Counted from the first letter of the stretch, positions 1 to 13,557 are shown. The stretch: DNA of 64,000 bases from Effrenium voratum (GCA_963377175.1 CAUJNA010003496.1:152501-216500), one strand, 5' to 3'. Numbers and translations are program-made. Notes: generated from the letters alone by a model not told the origin.

Positions 1-114
1 TATGTATGTATGTATGTATGTATGTATGTATGTATGTATGTATGTATGTATGTATGCATGTATGTATGCATGCATGTATGTATGTAATGTATGTATGTAA
101 TGTATGTATGTATG

Positions 115-145
<31 letters not shown>

Positions 146-164
146 TGTATGTATGCGCATATAT
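1..164. repeat. (TATG)n microsatellite
   Basis: A nearly pure TATG tetranucleotide array with a few CATG and TAATG interruptions. It runs off the left edge of the window, so its full length is unknown. The open frame across it only translates the repeat. Confidence 0.95.
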
Positions 165-216
165 CTATATCAAACCATGTTTGTAAGGAGATAGATATTC
201 ATATGTACATTGTACA

Positions 217-316
217 GGCACGGCCGTACCTTTGGAATTCGTTTGCGCCAGACTCGCCGGCGGCCAACCGCCCCATGATCTCCGATGAGAACCTGCAGCG
301 CCATAGAGTGAATTGA
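217..316 (+). CDS. Possible terminal exon of an upstream gene
   Basis: After an AG (215-216) there is an open frame of 32 codons that begins ARPYLWNSF, continues to MISDENLQRH and ends at TGA (314-316). Composition and start with G after AG resemble the better-supported exons in this window. No family is recognised. The upstream side is satellite, so any earlier exon lies outside the window. It could also be chance open sequence. Confidence 0.35.
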
Positions 317-319
317 GAG

Positions 320-1288
320 GGAGCAAGCGCACGGGAGGTCAAGCACCCGCCGATGATATTTCCCTTCTCGGGCCAAACATCACTTTTGTGAATCGTTGCG
401 TGGGGTAATGTCTAAATGGGATCATGCAAGGCACCCTCTTGGTTCCTGTTCGGCCTTGCTAACAAAAGTAAATGATGAGAGTTCATACATGACAACTGCG
501 ATCCCATCAATGGGCTGTTTATATACATGTATTTTAATGTACACTTCTGTGTGACGCCTTTTGCATGTATGTGCGTGCGCTCTCAACAGTTGGTAGGTTT
601 TAGCTCCTTCATCCCAACATTTGGCTTCGCAACTTGACGGCGCCAGCTGATCCATTTGGTCTGCTGTACAGGTTTCCTTCACACGGGTGGTGTGTTGTTA
701 TCCGCGCAAACTAGAGCGTGCTCTCCGGGAGAGTCGATGGGGAAACAGCAGATGCAGTTTGCTTTATCAGGATGTCTTGTTTGGCTTGGGAAGTAGCGTA
801 ACCCCCGACCGTTGTGCTTTGCTTGGTGAGGGCGTCGAAGCAGAGGGCCGTCACAGCAACTTTTCGCATTGAGCTGCTGTCTGGAGCTTTGAAAGGGTAG
901 GAAGGCGTCTCCTGCTGTCCTTTTGCGCAGATCTTGCTAAACCAAGTTGCTCAATGCAGGGTGAGCAAAATTGTTGAAACAATTAGAGACTGGCCCCCTA
1001 AGCCAAAAGGTGAAAGCACTCCAAATGCCCAGGAAGTTGGAGTAATATTGCACTATTTGGCACTCATTCAGGCAACCAATGCTCGCTACGTCCAAATAAC
1101 TTCAAGACAGCGCTGCAGCTCGAAATACCAGCACAAGGTTGACCTAGCCCCCGTCGGAACTGGTCGATACTACGCAGAAGCAAGCAGCCTCGCCAAAGCG
1201 CAATTCTAGAGGTAAGCGTCGGTGATTGGCTCTTCTCAAGTGCACACAGAGCTTCTTTCGCCCGGTGCGTTTCTTTGCGATTGCCAAG
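320..1288. other. Spacer without a supportable gene
   Basis: Mixed-composition sequence with only short random open frames on either strand. I see no repeat array and no exon I can defend between the possible exon ending at 316 and the one starting at 1289. Confidence 0.6.
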
Positions 1289-1374
1289 GATGCTGGTGGA
1301 GCTGGTGAAGCGCTGCCCCGGGCCTGGGGTGGGGCTGGAGATTTTGGACCGGGAGGCTAATGCCGACCTGCCAG
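1289..1374 (+). CDS. Probable coding exon, function unknown
   Basis: A pyrimidine-rich tract and AG (1287-1288) precede a GC-rich open stretch reading MLVELVKRCPGPGV then LEILDREANADLP, which ends at a GTGGGT donor (1375). The leucine/glutamate pattern looks like real protein. The methionine could be internal or a start codon. Whether it belongs with the membrane-protein gene that starts at 2932 or to a separate gene cannot be decided here. Confidence 0.5.
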
Positions 1375-2931
1375 GTGGGTGAAGGCGGGGAGGGCCAATG
1401 GGTTGGAAAGGAGACAGGCGCTGCCCGGTCCGGCTCCTTTCGGAGGGATAGATGGCACTGGTGAAGTAGAGCCGACTCAAACCAGTGGACTCCGGCAAGT
1501 TTCTACCAACCGCGTCTAAAGGACAGCTATGCGGGTGGGTCTCAAAGTCGGAGACATCCTACTGGGCGGAAAGAGGCCATGGACCAGGAAAGAAGAACAA
1601 CACGCCAGTTCCCGCTTTTAAGCAGAGGCCTGCACTCAACCGTTTGTGACCCGGCTATATCAAGCTCTTGAACATGAGGCAGCCTGAACATAGGGCAGCC
1701 TCATGCAGACACGTGCGAACTGATGCAATATGTTTCTTCATCAGGGTTGGGGATGGATGCCGTAGTTGCAATGTAAGTTGAAACCACGTGCAGGGAAAGC
1801 TTCTTTGGTTCTGATATTTGGCAGACATGGCACAAGATCAACAAGGTAGGGCAAAGGGTTCAAGTTCGTGGCGAGTATGTTTTTTTCGTGTGACATTCTG
1901 CACGAGCAACGAGCTGATCGACATGATCTCTGCTTTGGAAGCATTGAGGAATTGCTTGTCTATCCGACGACCGAGGGCGGCAAATTTGCGCGATTTGTGT
2001 AACATGTTCAAGCAGCCGATGATGCCATAGCCGACTCATGTGTTGTCCCTCACCTATTTGATTTCTGAGGGTGTGTGCAGCTGCGTTTTCCAGGCGCCTT
2101 CACCCACATTTGAGCTCATGCAACACCTCGTGACCTCGTGGAAGCACCGAAGGCACGTGCGTGCTAAGCCGCGCTTAGTTTGGTCCGTACCGGGATCGTG
2201 ACGTTTCTTCCATTTGCAGCCGGGTGCTTAGAAGTCACATGGGATCCAAAGGAGATCCTGAAGTGCAAGGGAAGCAAAGATCTTTCCACTTCCCGCCGGA
2301 GAACAGATCTGTGAAAGACAAGTGAACGTGCGCTTGGTGAGCAATTGGGTGTATGTTTGCAGTTGTCATTGAATTGGCTATAGGAAGGCACGGTGCGGGC
2401 TCTCTCTCCTCGGTTGGCAACATGCACATTCACCAGATTTGTTTCCGTGACGTGCCCTTTTGTGAGCCCCCTTACATTCGCAGGGCCAGTGTAGATGTCT
2501 CCACCAAATACTGGCTTCAGCTGATGGCTACTCCAGGACGTGATGCCCTTCTACACAAAGAATCATGATTCGAGACCTCCAGCAGTGATGCTGTTTTTGT
2601 TTGTCCAGATCAAGTAATTCCCAATGGAGGTCTTGGTGCTGATACAGAATTCCATTCATCTCAGAAAACATGTTGCACTTGCAACCGGAAGGCCGGTAAG
2701 ACTTTTGAGGTCAACATGTTTCGAACAGGACCTGCATGTTTCGAAGACGGACACCAGCACCTCACCACTTCTTGATCCCCCTAAACACATCTCAGACCTG
2801 CCAATCCCCCAACACCTCACACCACCTACCACACCTACCACACCTACCACTTGCCCCACCTGCCACTTAGCCCTCTCCCAAAAACACCCACCCGACTACT
2901 TGGGACTTTGCAACCTCCCCCCACCTGTCAT
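1375..2931. other. Intergenic or intronic spacer
   Basis: Contains only short uncertain open frames. The run near 2800-2930 is C/A-rich, with repeated CACCTACCA units just before the candidate start codon at 2932. Nothing else is recognised. Confidence 0.5.
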
Positions 2932-3682
2932 ATGGCCGCCTCCGTGTCCGACGTGCACCTCTTGGAGAGCGGTGAAGCTCCGGTCTCCCGCGCGGCGGCG
3001 CTTGGCCGGGCCTGCACCGAGGCGAGGGGGGGGGAAGGTTCCTTTTTTGGCAGGTTTGCGGATGCACTCATTCCAGTTGGTTTTGCAATCCCAGATGGGC
3101 CCAGCTTTGGACCACCATCATCAAGCCTTGGTAGATGGTCGGACAGTGCTGCTAAGTGCTGGTGGGTGTGTGTTTTCTTGTGGGCACCCTTTTTGGGGGG
3201 CCCAAGAAACTGCACCAAGTGTTGTTAGGGGCACACAATAGTTAGAAGATGCAAACCAAAAGCAACAACCAAGAAACAACCAAACAGCAAACAAATGCAA
3301 AATAAAGGGAACCCACATGTGGATTTGGTTGCCCCAGAACGAGAATGGGGCTTAGAGACCGGTATGTGAAGACAATGAGCACTAGGTATTCTGTTGCTAC
3401 CCGCTAGCAAAGCCAGGAAGGCGCGCCAAGAGCTCTGCTGCTTGATGCCTGAGGAATACCCTTACATACACACATATACACACTTACGCAAACATATGAC
3501 AAACAATCACACACACATACATACATATGCACACGTTTACACACATATACACACATATACACAGTTACAAACATATACATGCATATACACACATATACAC
3601 ACATGCATACACACGCACACACACACACAGACCAGCGCACATAGACACACGCACGCACACACACACACAGACCAGCGCACAT

Positions 3683-3720
<38 letters not shown>

Positions 3721-6700
3721 TTGCCCGCCTGCCTGCCTGCCCGCCCGCCCGCCCGCCCGCCCGCCAGCCCGCACGCACGCACGCATTCACGCATTCACAC
3801 ATTCACGCATTTACGCATTCACGCATTCACGCATTCACGCATTCATCCACGCACGCACGCACGCACGCGCGCGCATACACACATACGCACACATACACAC
3901 ACATACACATACATACACATACATACACGCACATGCACGCACATACACATACGCACATTCACACATACGCACGCATACACGCACACACAGACGCATACAT
4001 ACACGGCATACACCCACATACACGCACATACACGTACATGCGTGCACATATATTGCTTTACATTAGATTATATTGCGTTACGTTACGTTGGGTTACATTG
4101 CATCGCACGACATTGCATTGCATTGTATCACATTGCACCACACCACACGTTACATACAGTACATACAGTACAGACATTACATACTTTGCGTACATGCATT
4201 TGATACATACGTATGTACATTACATGCACCACATACATTACCATGCGTGACCATACATGACCATACATTACACTAACCCAACACACATACATTAACGTGC
4301 AGTATCACACATTAACATACATTAAAATAGATCAACATGCATACACACATACATGCATACACACATACATACTTACTTACTTACATACTTACGTACATAC
4401 ATACATACAGACATACATACGACATACGTTACATACGTACATATGTACATACGTACGTACGTACATACGTACATACGTACATGTCTACTTGCCTACCTAC
4501 CTACATACATACACACACACACATACATACATACATACATACGTACCTACATACATACGTACCGGCAGGCATATGTACTACATCAATACATACAAATGTA
4601 CACAGACATGCATACATACACACATTCATACAGACATGCATACATGCAGACATACATCAATACAATGCAAGAACGTACAACACACTACTCTACACGACGC
4701 GGCACGACACTACACCATGTACAGTACTAGACAATACGACACAGCACACTGCACCACAACACGCTATATCAGAATGCAATACAAAACAGCTCATTACATT
4801 ACGTGACATGACATTACATTACCGTACATCTACATTGCATTGCATTTTCATTACATTGCACTACATTAAAATGTATTACGTTACATTACATTACACTTCA
4901 TTGCATTACATTACAATACATACATACATACATGCACGCACACATACAATACATAGGCACGCAAATACGTGCTGTCAATGTTGTCACTCCTTTTGATGTT
5001 GTCAACATCTTAAATGTTGCCAATGTCGTAGATTTTGTCAATGTTGTAGATGTTGTCACACATTTTTTGAAATAGTACGCGTGTAGATCAGGGCAGCCTG
5101 TTGACATAGATATATACATATCTACTTCTTTCTCCTTCTCTCGTTCTCTCGTCCTCTCTGGCGTGAGGAGCTCGTCTGGGTCTGGCGTGAGTCGGAGGAC
5201 CTGATGGTGGAGTTCGCGGTGCACGTGCCCTGCTGGGCCTCCATCGAGCGTTCCGAGCTGCTACGAAGGCGGTACCTGCGGTGGAACCCTTTGCCTGGGC
5301 CCCAAGGTTTCACTGCGCTAGAGGGTTTACCCACGTTTGTCCCAAAATGGGGGTACCCCAGAATGGCGGGAAGAATATATATATATACACATATATATAT
5401 ATATGGTTTTGTGGCCGCTTGCGACGTGAACGTGTTACCGCGGTATTTTTCTTGCAAGTGACAGAGCAGTCATTTGAAGTCATGGGATGGACGACTTGCT
5501 TTCACAGAAAGGGCGTTCCCCGCAACCTTGCGGGGCTCGGCTCCGCAGGTTCTGCTCCCCTGGAGTGGTGCAACATTGGCTTGAACAACCAGACTCCAGG
5601 TTCCGCTCCACTTGTTTGTTCGGTTTGTATAATACAGGATTGTACTCAAGACGCGTTTTTCTAAGGTCCCGAGAAATTCAACAAACCAAGCAGCAACAGT
5701 TTTAGGTGTCCTTCTCCAAACCGTGCGGAGCATCAGCTGAAGCCGTGAAATGACTCCGAGGTGGTGGTTCAGCATCCTGGGCTGCGCCGTGTGCATCCTG
5801 CTGGGCCACGGTTTCCACGCCGCCTGCTGCCAGGGCGCCCCCGTGCGCGCGGACGAGCCGGGGGCCCCACTGAAGGGAACCAAAGGTGTTCCCCTCGATG
5901 CCTCGAAAGCTAAACCAGATTTTGAGGAGAAAAAAGAGGTCCCGAGGAGTACTTTTCTTCACTTTGTTGTTTTTGTTCGGGGGTGCCTGCTGAGCAAACA
6001 GAGCTGGTCTCCTCTAGCATCCTCCCTTTGTCCGACATGTGCTGCTGTACTGCTGGATTTCAAACAAGCTGTCACTTCAGGTTCTGAAAGGGGAAATCCT
6101 GTTTGGTGATCTTTTTTGGGCTCAGGGCCAGCCCCCTCATACCTCCCTAAAACATGAAATTGGGGCAGGGGCGGCCCCTCGTTTTTCTTTCCGGGATAGA
6201 CTCGGCTGGCGTTATCCCCGCCCCCTCCCTTTATTGGCCCGCGAAGATGCCTTACATGAACAGATTTTGTCTCGCTGGAGGTCTAATAGAAGCGCCTTTG
6301 CTTGACTTGCAGAATCCCTGTGAGCTGCCCAGACCCTCAAGAGATCTCATGTCCAGGTCCTTTCAGCAACTGAGAGGAGTGTTTTTTGTGCCGCAAGGAC
6401 TCTCTCTTGCACTAAGCTGCACTTGCTAAGATGCTGCAAAGGTCGCAGGGTTGCGCTGCTCGTGTGCTCATGCCTCCTCTTCGCCCTTTCGAGGTTGGAG
6501 GTGGAGCGGAGGGCCCGGGTGTGGTGGGTCTACTGCTACTCTGGAGGCTTCGTGGGGACGGTGCTCACGGATCTCATCGCGCTGGTCATGGCGGTGGTCG
6601 GGAACAAGGATGCAGAGGCGCGGGTGGTCGGTGGGCGGGCCGGGCTGGCGAGCGGGTGGGTGAGGGTCGGGCAAGGACGAAGATTAATATTAATATTCCA

Positions 6701-9700
6701 CTCTCTGAGTTGGTACTCTGATCCCTGAAATGCTGTCGGGGTTTGGTTTCAAGGACGACTCAAGGAAACCACGCATTTTCTGTGCTTCCCAAGTTGAAGA
6801 CAAACCGAAATAGGTGGTCCGTCGTGAAAGCCGTGGAATCATAAGCGCACCTCGGGGTTGCAACAACAAGGGTTCGCAAAGACGATGGCCCCGTTTTGCA
6901 TTTCCTGAACATTGAGAAACACATGAAACAAAATGGAGCGTGAAACGAGTAAGCACATGTTTGACAAAAGTTGGGCGGCGAAGATCGTCCGCTCTGCGGT
7001 TTGAGATCAGTGCATTGCCGCGTTGAAAAAAAGACGCCACTAGACCTCAAATCGGATGGGCAGGCGGGATCAGCATGAATGTACAACAAAGGAAACTGCG
7101 AGACTCGGCTTCCAGCAGCAACACATTCAAGCAATGACATGATGTGTGTCAAGCTCTGACCTACTAGGTAAATCGCAGCAGGCAATTCCTTCAGTGGAGA
7201 AGGCGTCAAGCCAGGACAGGAACCCACAGAGGCTAGAAAGGTCAGCAGTCAGTCCACCAACCTTGACAACCAATGTGAGCTCACCGCGACGACTTGCCAG
7301 TGAACCCCCCGCTCGGCAGGAGCGAAACAGGACCATCCGCTCATGCCAAGTGGCCATTTTGATTCAGCTGTGGTACATGATCGGCGACTGGAATTTGCTC
7401 TTTCGCATGAGCCGCACTTTGGCAGACATTTGTGGGGGAAAGCATGTGTGCATGTGAGTTTTGCGGGGACCTTCGACCAAGGTGACTCTCAGTTTTGTGT
7501 CAGCTGACATCCTAGGACAGCGTCATTTCCTTACTAAAGAAGCGTCACACTCGATGTGTCGCCAGCGCTTGTGTTGAGGGAGGGAGCGAGCTGGGATGCC
7601 ACGCCTTTGAGAATTCCATGGCTGGGACAAGCTGCCAGCTGTGCGTGCCGTGACCCTTTCGCGGCTGTCCGAACCAGCACTGATGATCGCACATATCAAC
7701 CAACACTTTCTTTTGAATTTTGTTGGCTGCTGCCAGAATACGTCCTACCGCTATCCAAGGCAAAGACACCGTTCTCATGCACGCGGCCGCCATCAGTCGT
7801 GTGACCTTTGGAGCAGCCTTTCTTGTGGCGTGCCTTGAAATAAATCAGTCGTCAGGAGACAACTTATATCATAACCGAAGGAAGTCCTTGGCAAGGCTGA
7901 ACGCATGAGAGCAAATCCTTGTGCTAAGCTTGAACGACGGTTTGTCAGGCATACACTTGATGGCCCAGACTCATGTGGATGAAGGCTTGGCTTGGCTTCT
8001 TAGGAGCTATATTGAAAGAGACTGAGCTGCCGCTCCGTCATGCGTTGGGTAGCTTTCACCTTTTTGAGTTTGAGGCAGATCAACATGGACCTCTGTTTGG
8101 GCACACGTGCAGCCCTCGAGTTACTCCCCTGCAGATTAACATGCACCCCCCCGCCGTCTTCCTTAATTGGACATTCTTTCTGGCAGACCCCTTTGAGTTC
8201 TATGTGAAAATGCGGAAAATGCGGAGATGCGGAGTGCCCGAGTTTCCCTCTGGCGCTTGAGGTTCTGCATCGGGCTGCTGACCCCGGCGGGGCAGGCGGC
8301 CTTTGAGCACTGGGCGGAGGGTTTGCCGGAGGCTGGCGCCAAGCCGCCGCCACCGCCGCCCCGGGAGACGGCCGGGGGACTCAGGGGGCTGGGTGCGACT
8401 CGGAGGGCAGGTGTTGGCTCCAGGGGGTGGCGGTTTGACCGGTTTGGGGGAAATAGGAAAAAAGCGCCTGGGGGTTCCTTTGGTTTCAATTGGAAAAGAA
8501 GCCCAGGATAGGTGGCTTGGGAGGCAGGGACCAGGGCTGGGTTCACTCACCGGGGTACTTGAGGTTCGATGAACAAATATTCAGACTTCTATTTTGAGGT
8601 GTACCACGGTCAAATCATCCTTCTTTGTGTCTTTTTTTGAAACAGTCTGAAAACGATGTTCAGAGTCCTTGTTTCACACATGCTTCGTTTGTATGGTTTG
8701 CCTGAGGTAACAGCCAACACAAGATACGGGAAACTGATGTCGAACCTGAGGCCGCCTTTGGATCATTTTTTGTCGGAGCCCAGGAGGTGGTTTGCCAGGG
8801 TTCCTTCTGTGTAGCTTGGTTCACATGACCCCACCTGAAGGAAAGCTCAGTCACAAAAGCAAGCAGAGTAAAAACCTGAGGACCACCCCAAAAAAGGAGA
8901 CAAATGGGTTTGCCTCCAAATAGACGCGGTTTGCCCCGTTTGAAACAACCCCCCCAGAAACAGTCATGACTTCAACTGATTTGATTGTGATTTCCTTTCG
9001 GTTTCCCCGCATCCAAAAGGGGAACCCGAGAAGGACCAATTTTGCCCCTTGAGGGGACCCTCAACACATTTGCAGGCTGTGACCTGGGTGATCCGCCTGG
9101 TCTTCTGCGCCTTCATGGTGGTGGCTTACCTCGGTGCCTCGGAGAGGGGGTTGATGTGGGCGTGGTGATGTTTTGGAGTTGGCACTCTGATTCACGCTGA
9201 ACCTAGAATCTCAAACCGCAGGCTACACGCCCCTGCTGCGCCTGGACTACCACCAGGCAGATGAGGACACGCAGCGGGAGCACTGCCGGGGCATTTGGAA
9301 GCTCAAGGCCGGGGAGGTTCTTGCGTACCCTTGTGGGTGTGTTTTTCTTTGAGGGTACAGCAGGGCAAAAGTAGATGGGCACATTTCTCTTTATTTGGGA
9401 ACAGTAGAGGGGATGCTTAAACCACAATCGAGGAATTGCGTCGTACACCTTCCAACTGTACCCCTTTCCTGTTGGTTAGGGAAACCCAGAGGACAGCGAC
9501 CAGTCTTGGGATCACTTGGAGCTCTTTGTTACGCTCTGTGAAACTCTGCTTTCCCAAAGCCTCGGACTTGGACTTGCTGATTATTGGGTGCCAGATTGGA
9601 GACTTTAGGCCTGAGGCTTAGACATGTCCGTGCTCCCTGATGCCAGCAGCCAAGCAGGCTTCATTTGTCTAGGATCCTTGCATTATGGACAGTTGGGATG

Positions 9701-11785
9701 ACGCCGCACTGACTTTTTTTCACAACACATTCTTTCTTGAAGCACTCCTTGACAGAAATGTGTTTGCCTCTTGAGAGAGAGGACAGACAGGTACACAATG
9801 CAACCGAGAGCAACCGCAACACAAAACACCGCAACATGCTAACAAACAAGCAAACAAGCAAGCGAGCGCGCGAGCGAACGAACGAGCAAATACACACACA
9901 CACAATACGACCACGGCCAGAACCACGACCCCAACCACAAACGCAAACACAACCGCACACAACCACAACACGACCACAACCACAAACACATCACATCACA
10001 CCACATCATAACACAACACATCACAACACAAAAATACAGCACAGTATACAACAAGCATGCAACACAACACAACACAACACAACACACACGACACAACGCA
10101 CACCACACACAACATGACAGCGATACAGATACATGCACCACTGCACAACACAACGCAACCCAACGCAACTCAACGAACCCCAACGTGACCCAGTGCAACG
10201 TGGGTTGTGGTCCACGTTAGCCAATCCTAGCCATTCAGAAACCTACCCGAACCCAATCCTCAAACCACCCCAAATCAACCTCCACCCAGAACCCATAATA
10301 CACACTACATACGCGCATACACACATGCACACATACATACGTGCGTACATGCATACATACATACATACATGCATACATAGCACAGCACAGCACAGCACAG
10401 CATAGCATAGCATAGCATAGCATAGCATAGCATAGCATAGCATAGCATAGCATAGCATAGCATAGCATAGCATAGCATAGCATGCATACTTACATACATA
10501 CATGCACACATACATACGTATATACGTACATACATACATACATACGTACATACATACATACCTACCTACCTACCTACCTACCTACCTACCTACATACCTA
10601 CATACCTACATATCTACATACCTACATACCTACATACCTACATACCTACCTACCTACCTACATACATACATACATGCATGCATACATACGTACATACATA
10701 CATACATACATACATACATACATACATGGCTTGCCAATGCCTGCGCTCGATGTGGGACCAGTAGCCTGTTTGTCCAGATTGGCAATACGACAGCGCGATC
10801 AGAACCAACCGTGAAGGACAAGCCATAGTCAACGCGGCAAACACATGACAGAATACGCGCTCAAAACTTGTGGCTTTCCTGAAGATTGCGCAGCGACTGA
10901 ACGTTTGCTACAAACGGGATCCCAACCTCCCCTCCCTTACTAAGGCCTCAGCAGGGCCCTGGTTTGCAGAAACAGGACAGGGGAGGTTGCGGGTGAGTTT
11001 TGCGCCTCCCTCTGAAACCACACGAATCCACTGTATCTCCCCTGCAAACAGCTTAGGTGGCGCTTGTCGCAGGGGTGCTGATGGTGGCGGTGGAGGGCTT
11101 CATGTTCTCTAGGCGAGTGCCCTGAGGGGAGGACGCAGCTCTCCAACATGGATGGACATTGTGGGTTCAAAATAGGGATCTCCAGGATGGGTGGTTTTTC
11201 TATCAGCTTCCCTGGAACCCCCCCCCAAAAATGGCATCATCATAAAAGCTCAGCACATGTTGCTGTGAATTCGAACAGTTGGAATGACAGAACCATCTGC
11301 GAAGCGGGGTTTCATGCAATCGCCAGGGGCCCCGGCTTGTGGATGCTGGCGGCGCAACCCTTCTTTGTGCTGGGCACCGCCTATCTCATGGAGGCGACGA
11401 ATTCACCGCACTGGAGCCATGAGTCGGATTTCAAGGGCTGATACGTACCTCAAGAAATCACCCTTTCCAGGATTCACAATGTTCGCCAACCCAGTTTAAA
11501 CTAACCACGCAAAGGGTGTCAAGCGGAATTGGGCAAACTATGTTCAAACAAGCAGGCGCTGGCACTGAAAAAAGGGGGGTTGTTGAAACAAAGCTCGAAG
11601 GGTCCAAGTACCTACCTTGTGAGGTATGCTTTGACCCCTTTTTAGGCATCGACCAACCCTACTAGCCTACCGAGCGAAGAAGACAGGACGGCAAGCTGAG
11701 CTGGAAGCGATTCCTGGCGGCTCTGGGCTCGCTGCTGCCCTTTGTGGTGGCCGTTTGGACTCGAGAAAGACGTCGAGTTGCGTCG
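2932..11785 (+). CDS. Multi-exon gene for a putative ~7-TM membrane protein
   Basis: Inferred exons: 2932-3021 (starts [18 protein letters not shown]), 5168-5280, 5761-5856, 6449-~6634, 8262-8331, 9076-9133, 9222-9316, 11057-11112, 11327-11393, 11687-11785. Splice phases agree at all of these junctions. Hydrophobic segments: [15 protein letters not shown] (5761 exon), [14 protein letters not shown] and [16 protein letters not shown] (6449 exon), [16 protein letters not shown] (9076 exon), [17 protein letters not shown] (11057 exon), [17 protein letters not shown] (11327 exon) and [16 protein letters not shown] (11687 exon). A charged loop ([15 protein letters not shown]) sits in the 9222 exon. 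Every acceptor is AG followed by G. Donors are mixed: GT (5281, 9134, 9317), GC (5857, 8332, 11113, 11394) and GT at 11786 (GTGAGT). The protein would be an integral membrane protein of unknown family; I cannot tell a receptor from a transporter. The 3' end is open, the 2932 exon is the least certain, and a further exon near 7340-7440 is possible. Confidence 0.6.
3461..4960. repeat. Compound CA/ACGC/CCGC/CATA satellite island
   Basis: Successive blocks: ATACACAC-type (3461-3680), ACGC (about 3682-3720), CCCG/CCTG (3724-3770), CATTCACG (3780-3846), mixed CATACACG (3850-4060), degenerate ACATT (4060-4330), ACAT/ACGT (4330-4670) and a degenerate ATTACATT tail. It lies in the long first intron of the membrane-protein model. 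Open frames of up to about 270 codons across it are His/Thr/Tyr- or Cys/Val-rich repeat translations on both strands, not genes. Confidence 0.95.
4975..5062. repeat. Short GATGTTGTCAA-type tandem repeat
   Basis: Degenerate repeats of the kind GTTGTCAATGTTGTAGATGT, about 18 bases per unit, lie between the large CA/CATA island and the 5168 exon of the membrane-protein gene. Confidence 0.6.
9785..10200. repeat. Degenerate AACAC-rich satellite
   Basis: A-C-rich, G-poor tract of AACAC, ACCAC and CACAA units that grades into CAACG repeats. It sits in the intron after the 9222-9316 exon. Frames through it are Thr/Asn/His-rich and carry no protein signal. Confidence 0.85.
10305..10735. repeat. CATA, AGCAC/AGCAT pentamer and TACC arrays
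   Basis: Three adjacent arrays: CATA (10305-10376), a very regular pentamer that switches from AGCAC to AGCAT (about 10377-10482), then CATA with an internal TACC block (about 10560-10660). The abrupt pentamer-to-tetramer switch suggests separate expansions at one hotspot. Confidence 0.95.
11166..11230. mobile_element. Left part of the TCTCAAAA mini-element
   Basis: TTCAAAATAGGGATCTCC followed by GGATGGGTGGTTTTTC matches the left half of the copies at 21513 and 32713. The right inverted terminus is not seen. It lies in the intron between the 11057 and 11327 exons. Confidence 0.4.
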
Positions 11786-12566
11786 GTGAGTCGTCAACCC
11801 ATTTTGCGTGTCTCCAAATGAGGGAACCTCCACCAACATGGGCGGCTTCCTGTCGGCTTCCCTCTAAAACAACCTCAAAAGCAGGTACTAACTTCAAATG
11901 ATCTGAGCGATCAGAGCGAAGGGGGGGGGCTTCAACCGGGAGGTTAGTCACTCAGCCGGGCCTAATAGGGCCATGAAGTCTGTTGGTGGGAAACGTTGGA
12001 ACCCCATTCAACATGGTTGACCTTGGTACATCTGGTTGATACTAGATGTTGGCTATGACTCGGAGACTTGCCAGGGAGGGTGCCGCCATACGGTTCCTTC
12101 AGTATGGTTGTCCGGGGGAAATCGTTTTTTTTTTTTTGTGAATCGATCACTCGCGGGTCTCTTCGAGAATTGCAGAATTCATGGAGCCAGCAACTAATAT
12201 AGCAAGCTCCAGAATTGTGCTTTCTGGAAATCAACCCAGACCACTTCTTCACACCAATTGCAGCCCAGGTGGGTGCCGAAGCAGAAACGATTGCCGAACG
12301 CAGCTTTGATTTGTCTGAAGTCTTTACTAGTAAATGCAATCTCAAGCAGCTTTTTGGGCCAGCAGGAGGGAGGACACTCGCCACTGGGTGAACTTGTTTG
12401 CGGAATGTGCATTGTGTTCTTGTGTTTGTCATTCAGTGTCAAAGGCGTGATGCTCCCCAGCCCCCAAGACAGAAGTTCTGGGAGAAAACAGCAACATCAG
12501 CAACCATTTCTGAGGACATGAAGGTCAGACACTGATGATCACTTCCATGCAACCAATCACTCAAGT

Positions 12567-12857
12567 TCTCTTTTCCGCAACCTGCTGCGCGGCTACTTTC
12601 TAAAAGCAAGGGGGCGACTTGTTCGCATGGCAAGCATGACCGGACTTGCGGAGAGGCATCCGAGTCCAACCAAACGGATGCTCAAACGGATGCATATCGC
12701 GGCCCGAGGTGGGCAGCGGCTTCGCCTCCTGCGGTCCAGCGTTGTGGGAGATCCTCGCGGGCAAGTGATGGAAAGAGCCATCCGAGGCGGTTCGGGTCCG
12801 GAAGAACTGGCATCGGTGAACGGTTTCCTTTGCCAAGGTGCAGACATGGGCAAATAG
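12567..12857 (+). CDS. Candidate basic exon or tail
   Basis: An open frame of 96 codons reads LFRNLLRGYFLKAR, then a basic stretch (SPTKRMLKRMHIAARG), and ends in TAG at 12855-12857. It follows an AG at 12564-12565. If real it could be the cytoplasmic tail of the membrane protein, but the junction phase is unproven. The opposite strand is also open over much of this span, so composition alone may explain it. Confidence 0.25.
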   Translation, partial: SLFRNLLRGYFLKARGRLVRMASMTGLAERHPSPTKRMLKRMHIAARGGQRLRLLRSSVVGDPRGQVMERAIRGGSGPEELASVNGFLCQGADMGK

Positions 12858-13557
12858 AGGGGAGTCGTGATTGAAACTCGACACCATGTTGCGAGGGGGA
12901 GTCGTTCAGCCGCGTTTTCAGCGCAATCAGGGCACGCGGCCCCCGCTTCTCCATAGGAATCATGCACAGAAAACGCCAGCGTGCGCAGCGGGTATTTTTT
13001 GCTCACACCTCGCTATTGTTTGCACAAAAGCGAGGTGCCAATCGTTTCAGTGAACCACAACCGGTCGTCCCACACCAAAGACGCCATTGGTCCATGGCAT
13101 GGTGAATGGCGGCCGGGTCTTGCTTGGTGGTTTTCCACATGACGTGGCGCTTGCGCCTTTGCTTTACACTTGACACTTTCCGATGCTGAGACCTCGGTGG
13201 ATGGAGGCTCTTATGGCTGAGCCATGTCGCGCGGGCGATGAGAAAAGAGCGCCAGAAGCACCTTCTGCTCACCTCATGCTCCCCCACGCAATTCAGGGCC
13301 TCGCTTTGGAAGCAATGCCAACTCGCACAGATGAGTCACCTGCTGAAATTGACTGACTAGTTGGCAAAAGGATGCCAAGAACCGAACAACTAGAGGGCGA
13401 GGACTCGTACTTGTTTTTCTCTTCGGGGGGATGATTGCTCAATTGGGAGCTGAGGCGCAATTCGTTTGGGATGCTCTTCGCCAGGCTGGGTAGATGCTCT
13501 TGGCGCGGGGGGATCAGGGTGACACTGACATAGCGTGAAACAAGTGTCAGGCAAGAA

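Noticed and set aside
3394..4203. 269-codon His/Thr/Tyr-rich frame
   Set aside because: Lies on CA/CATA satellite; the other strand and frames are open too.
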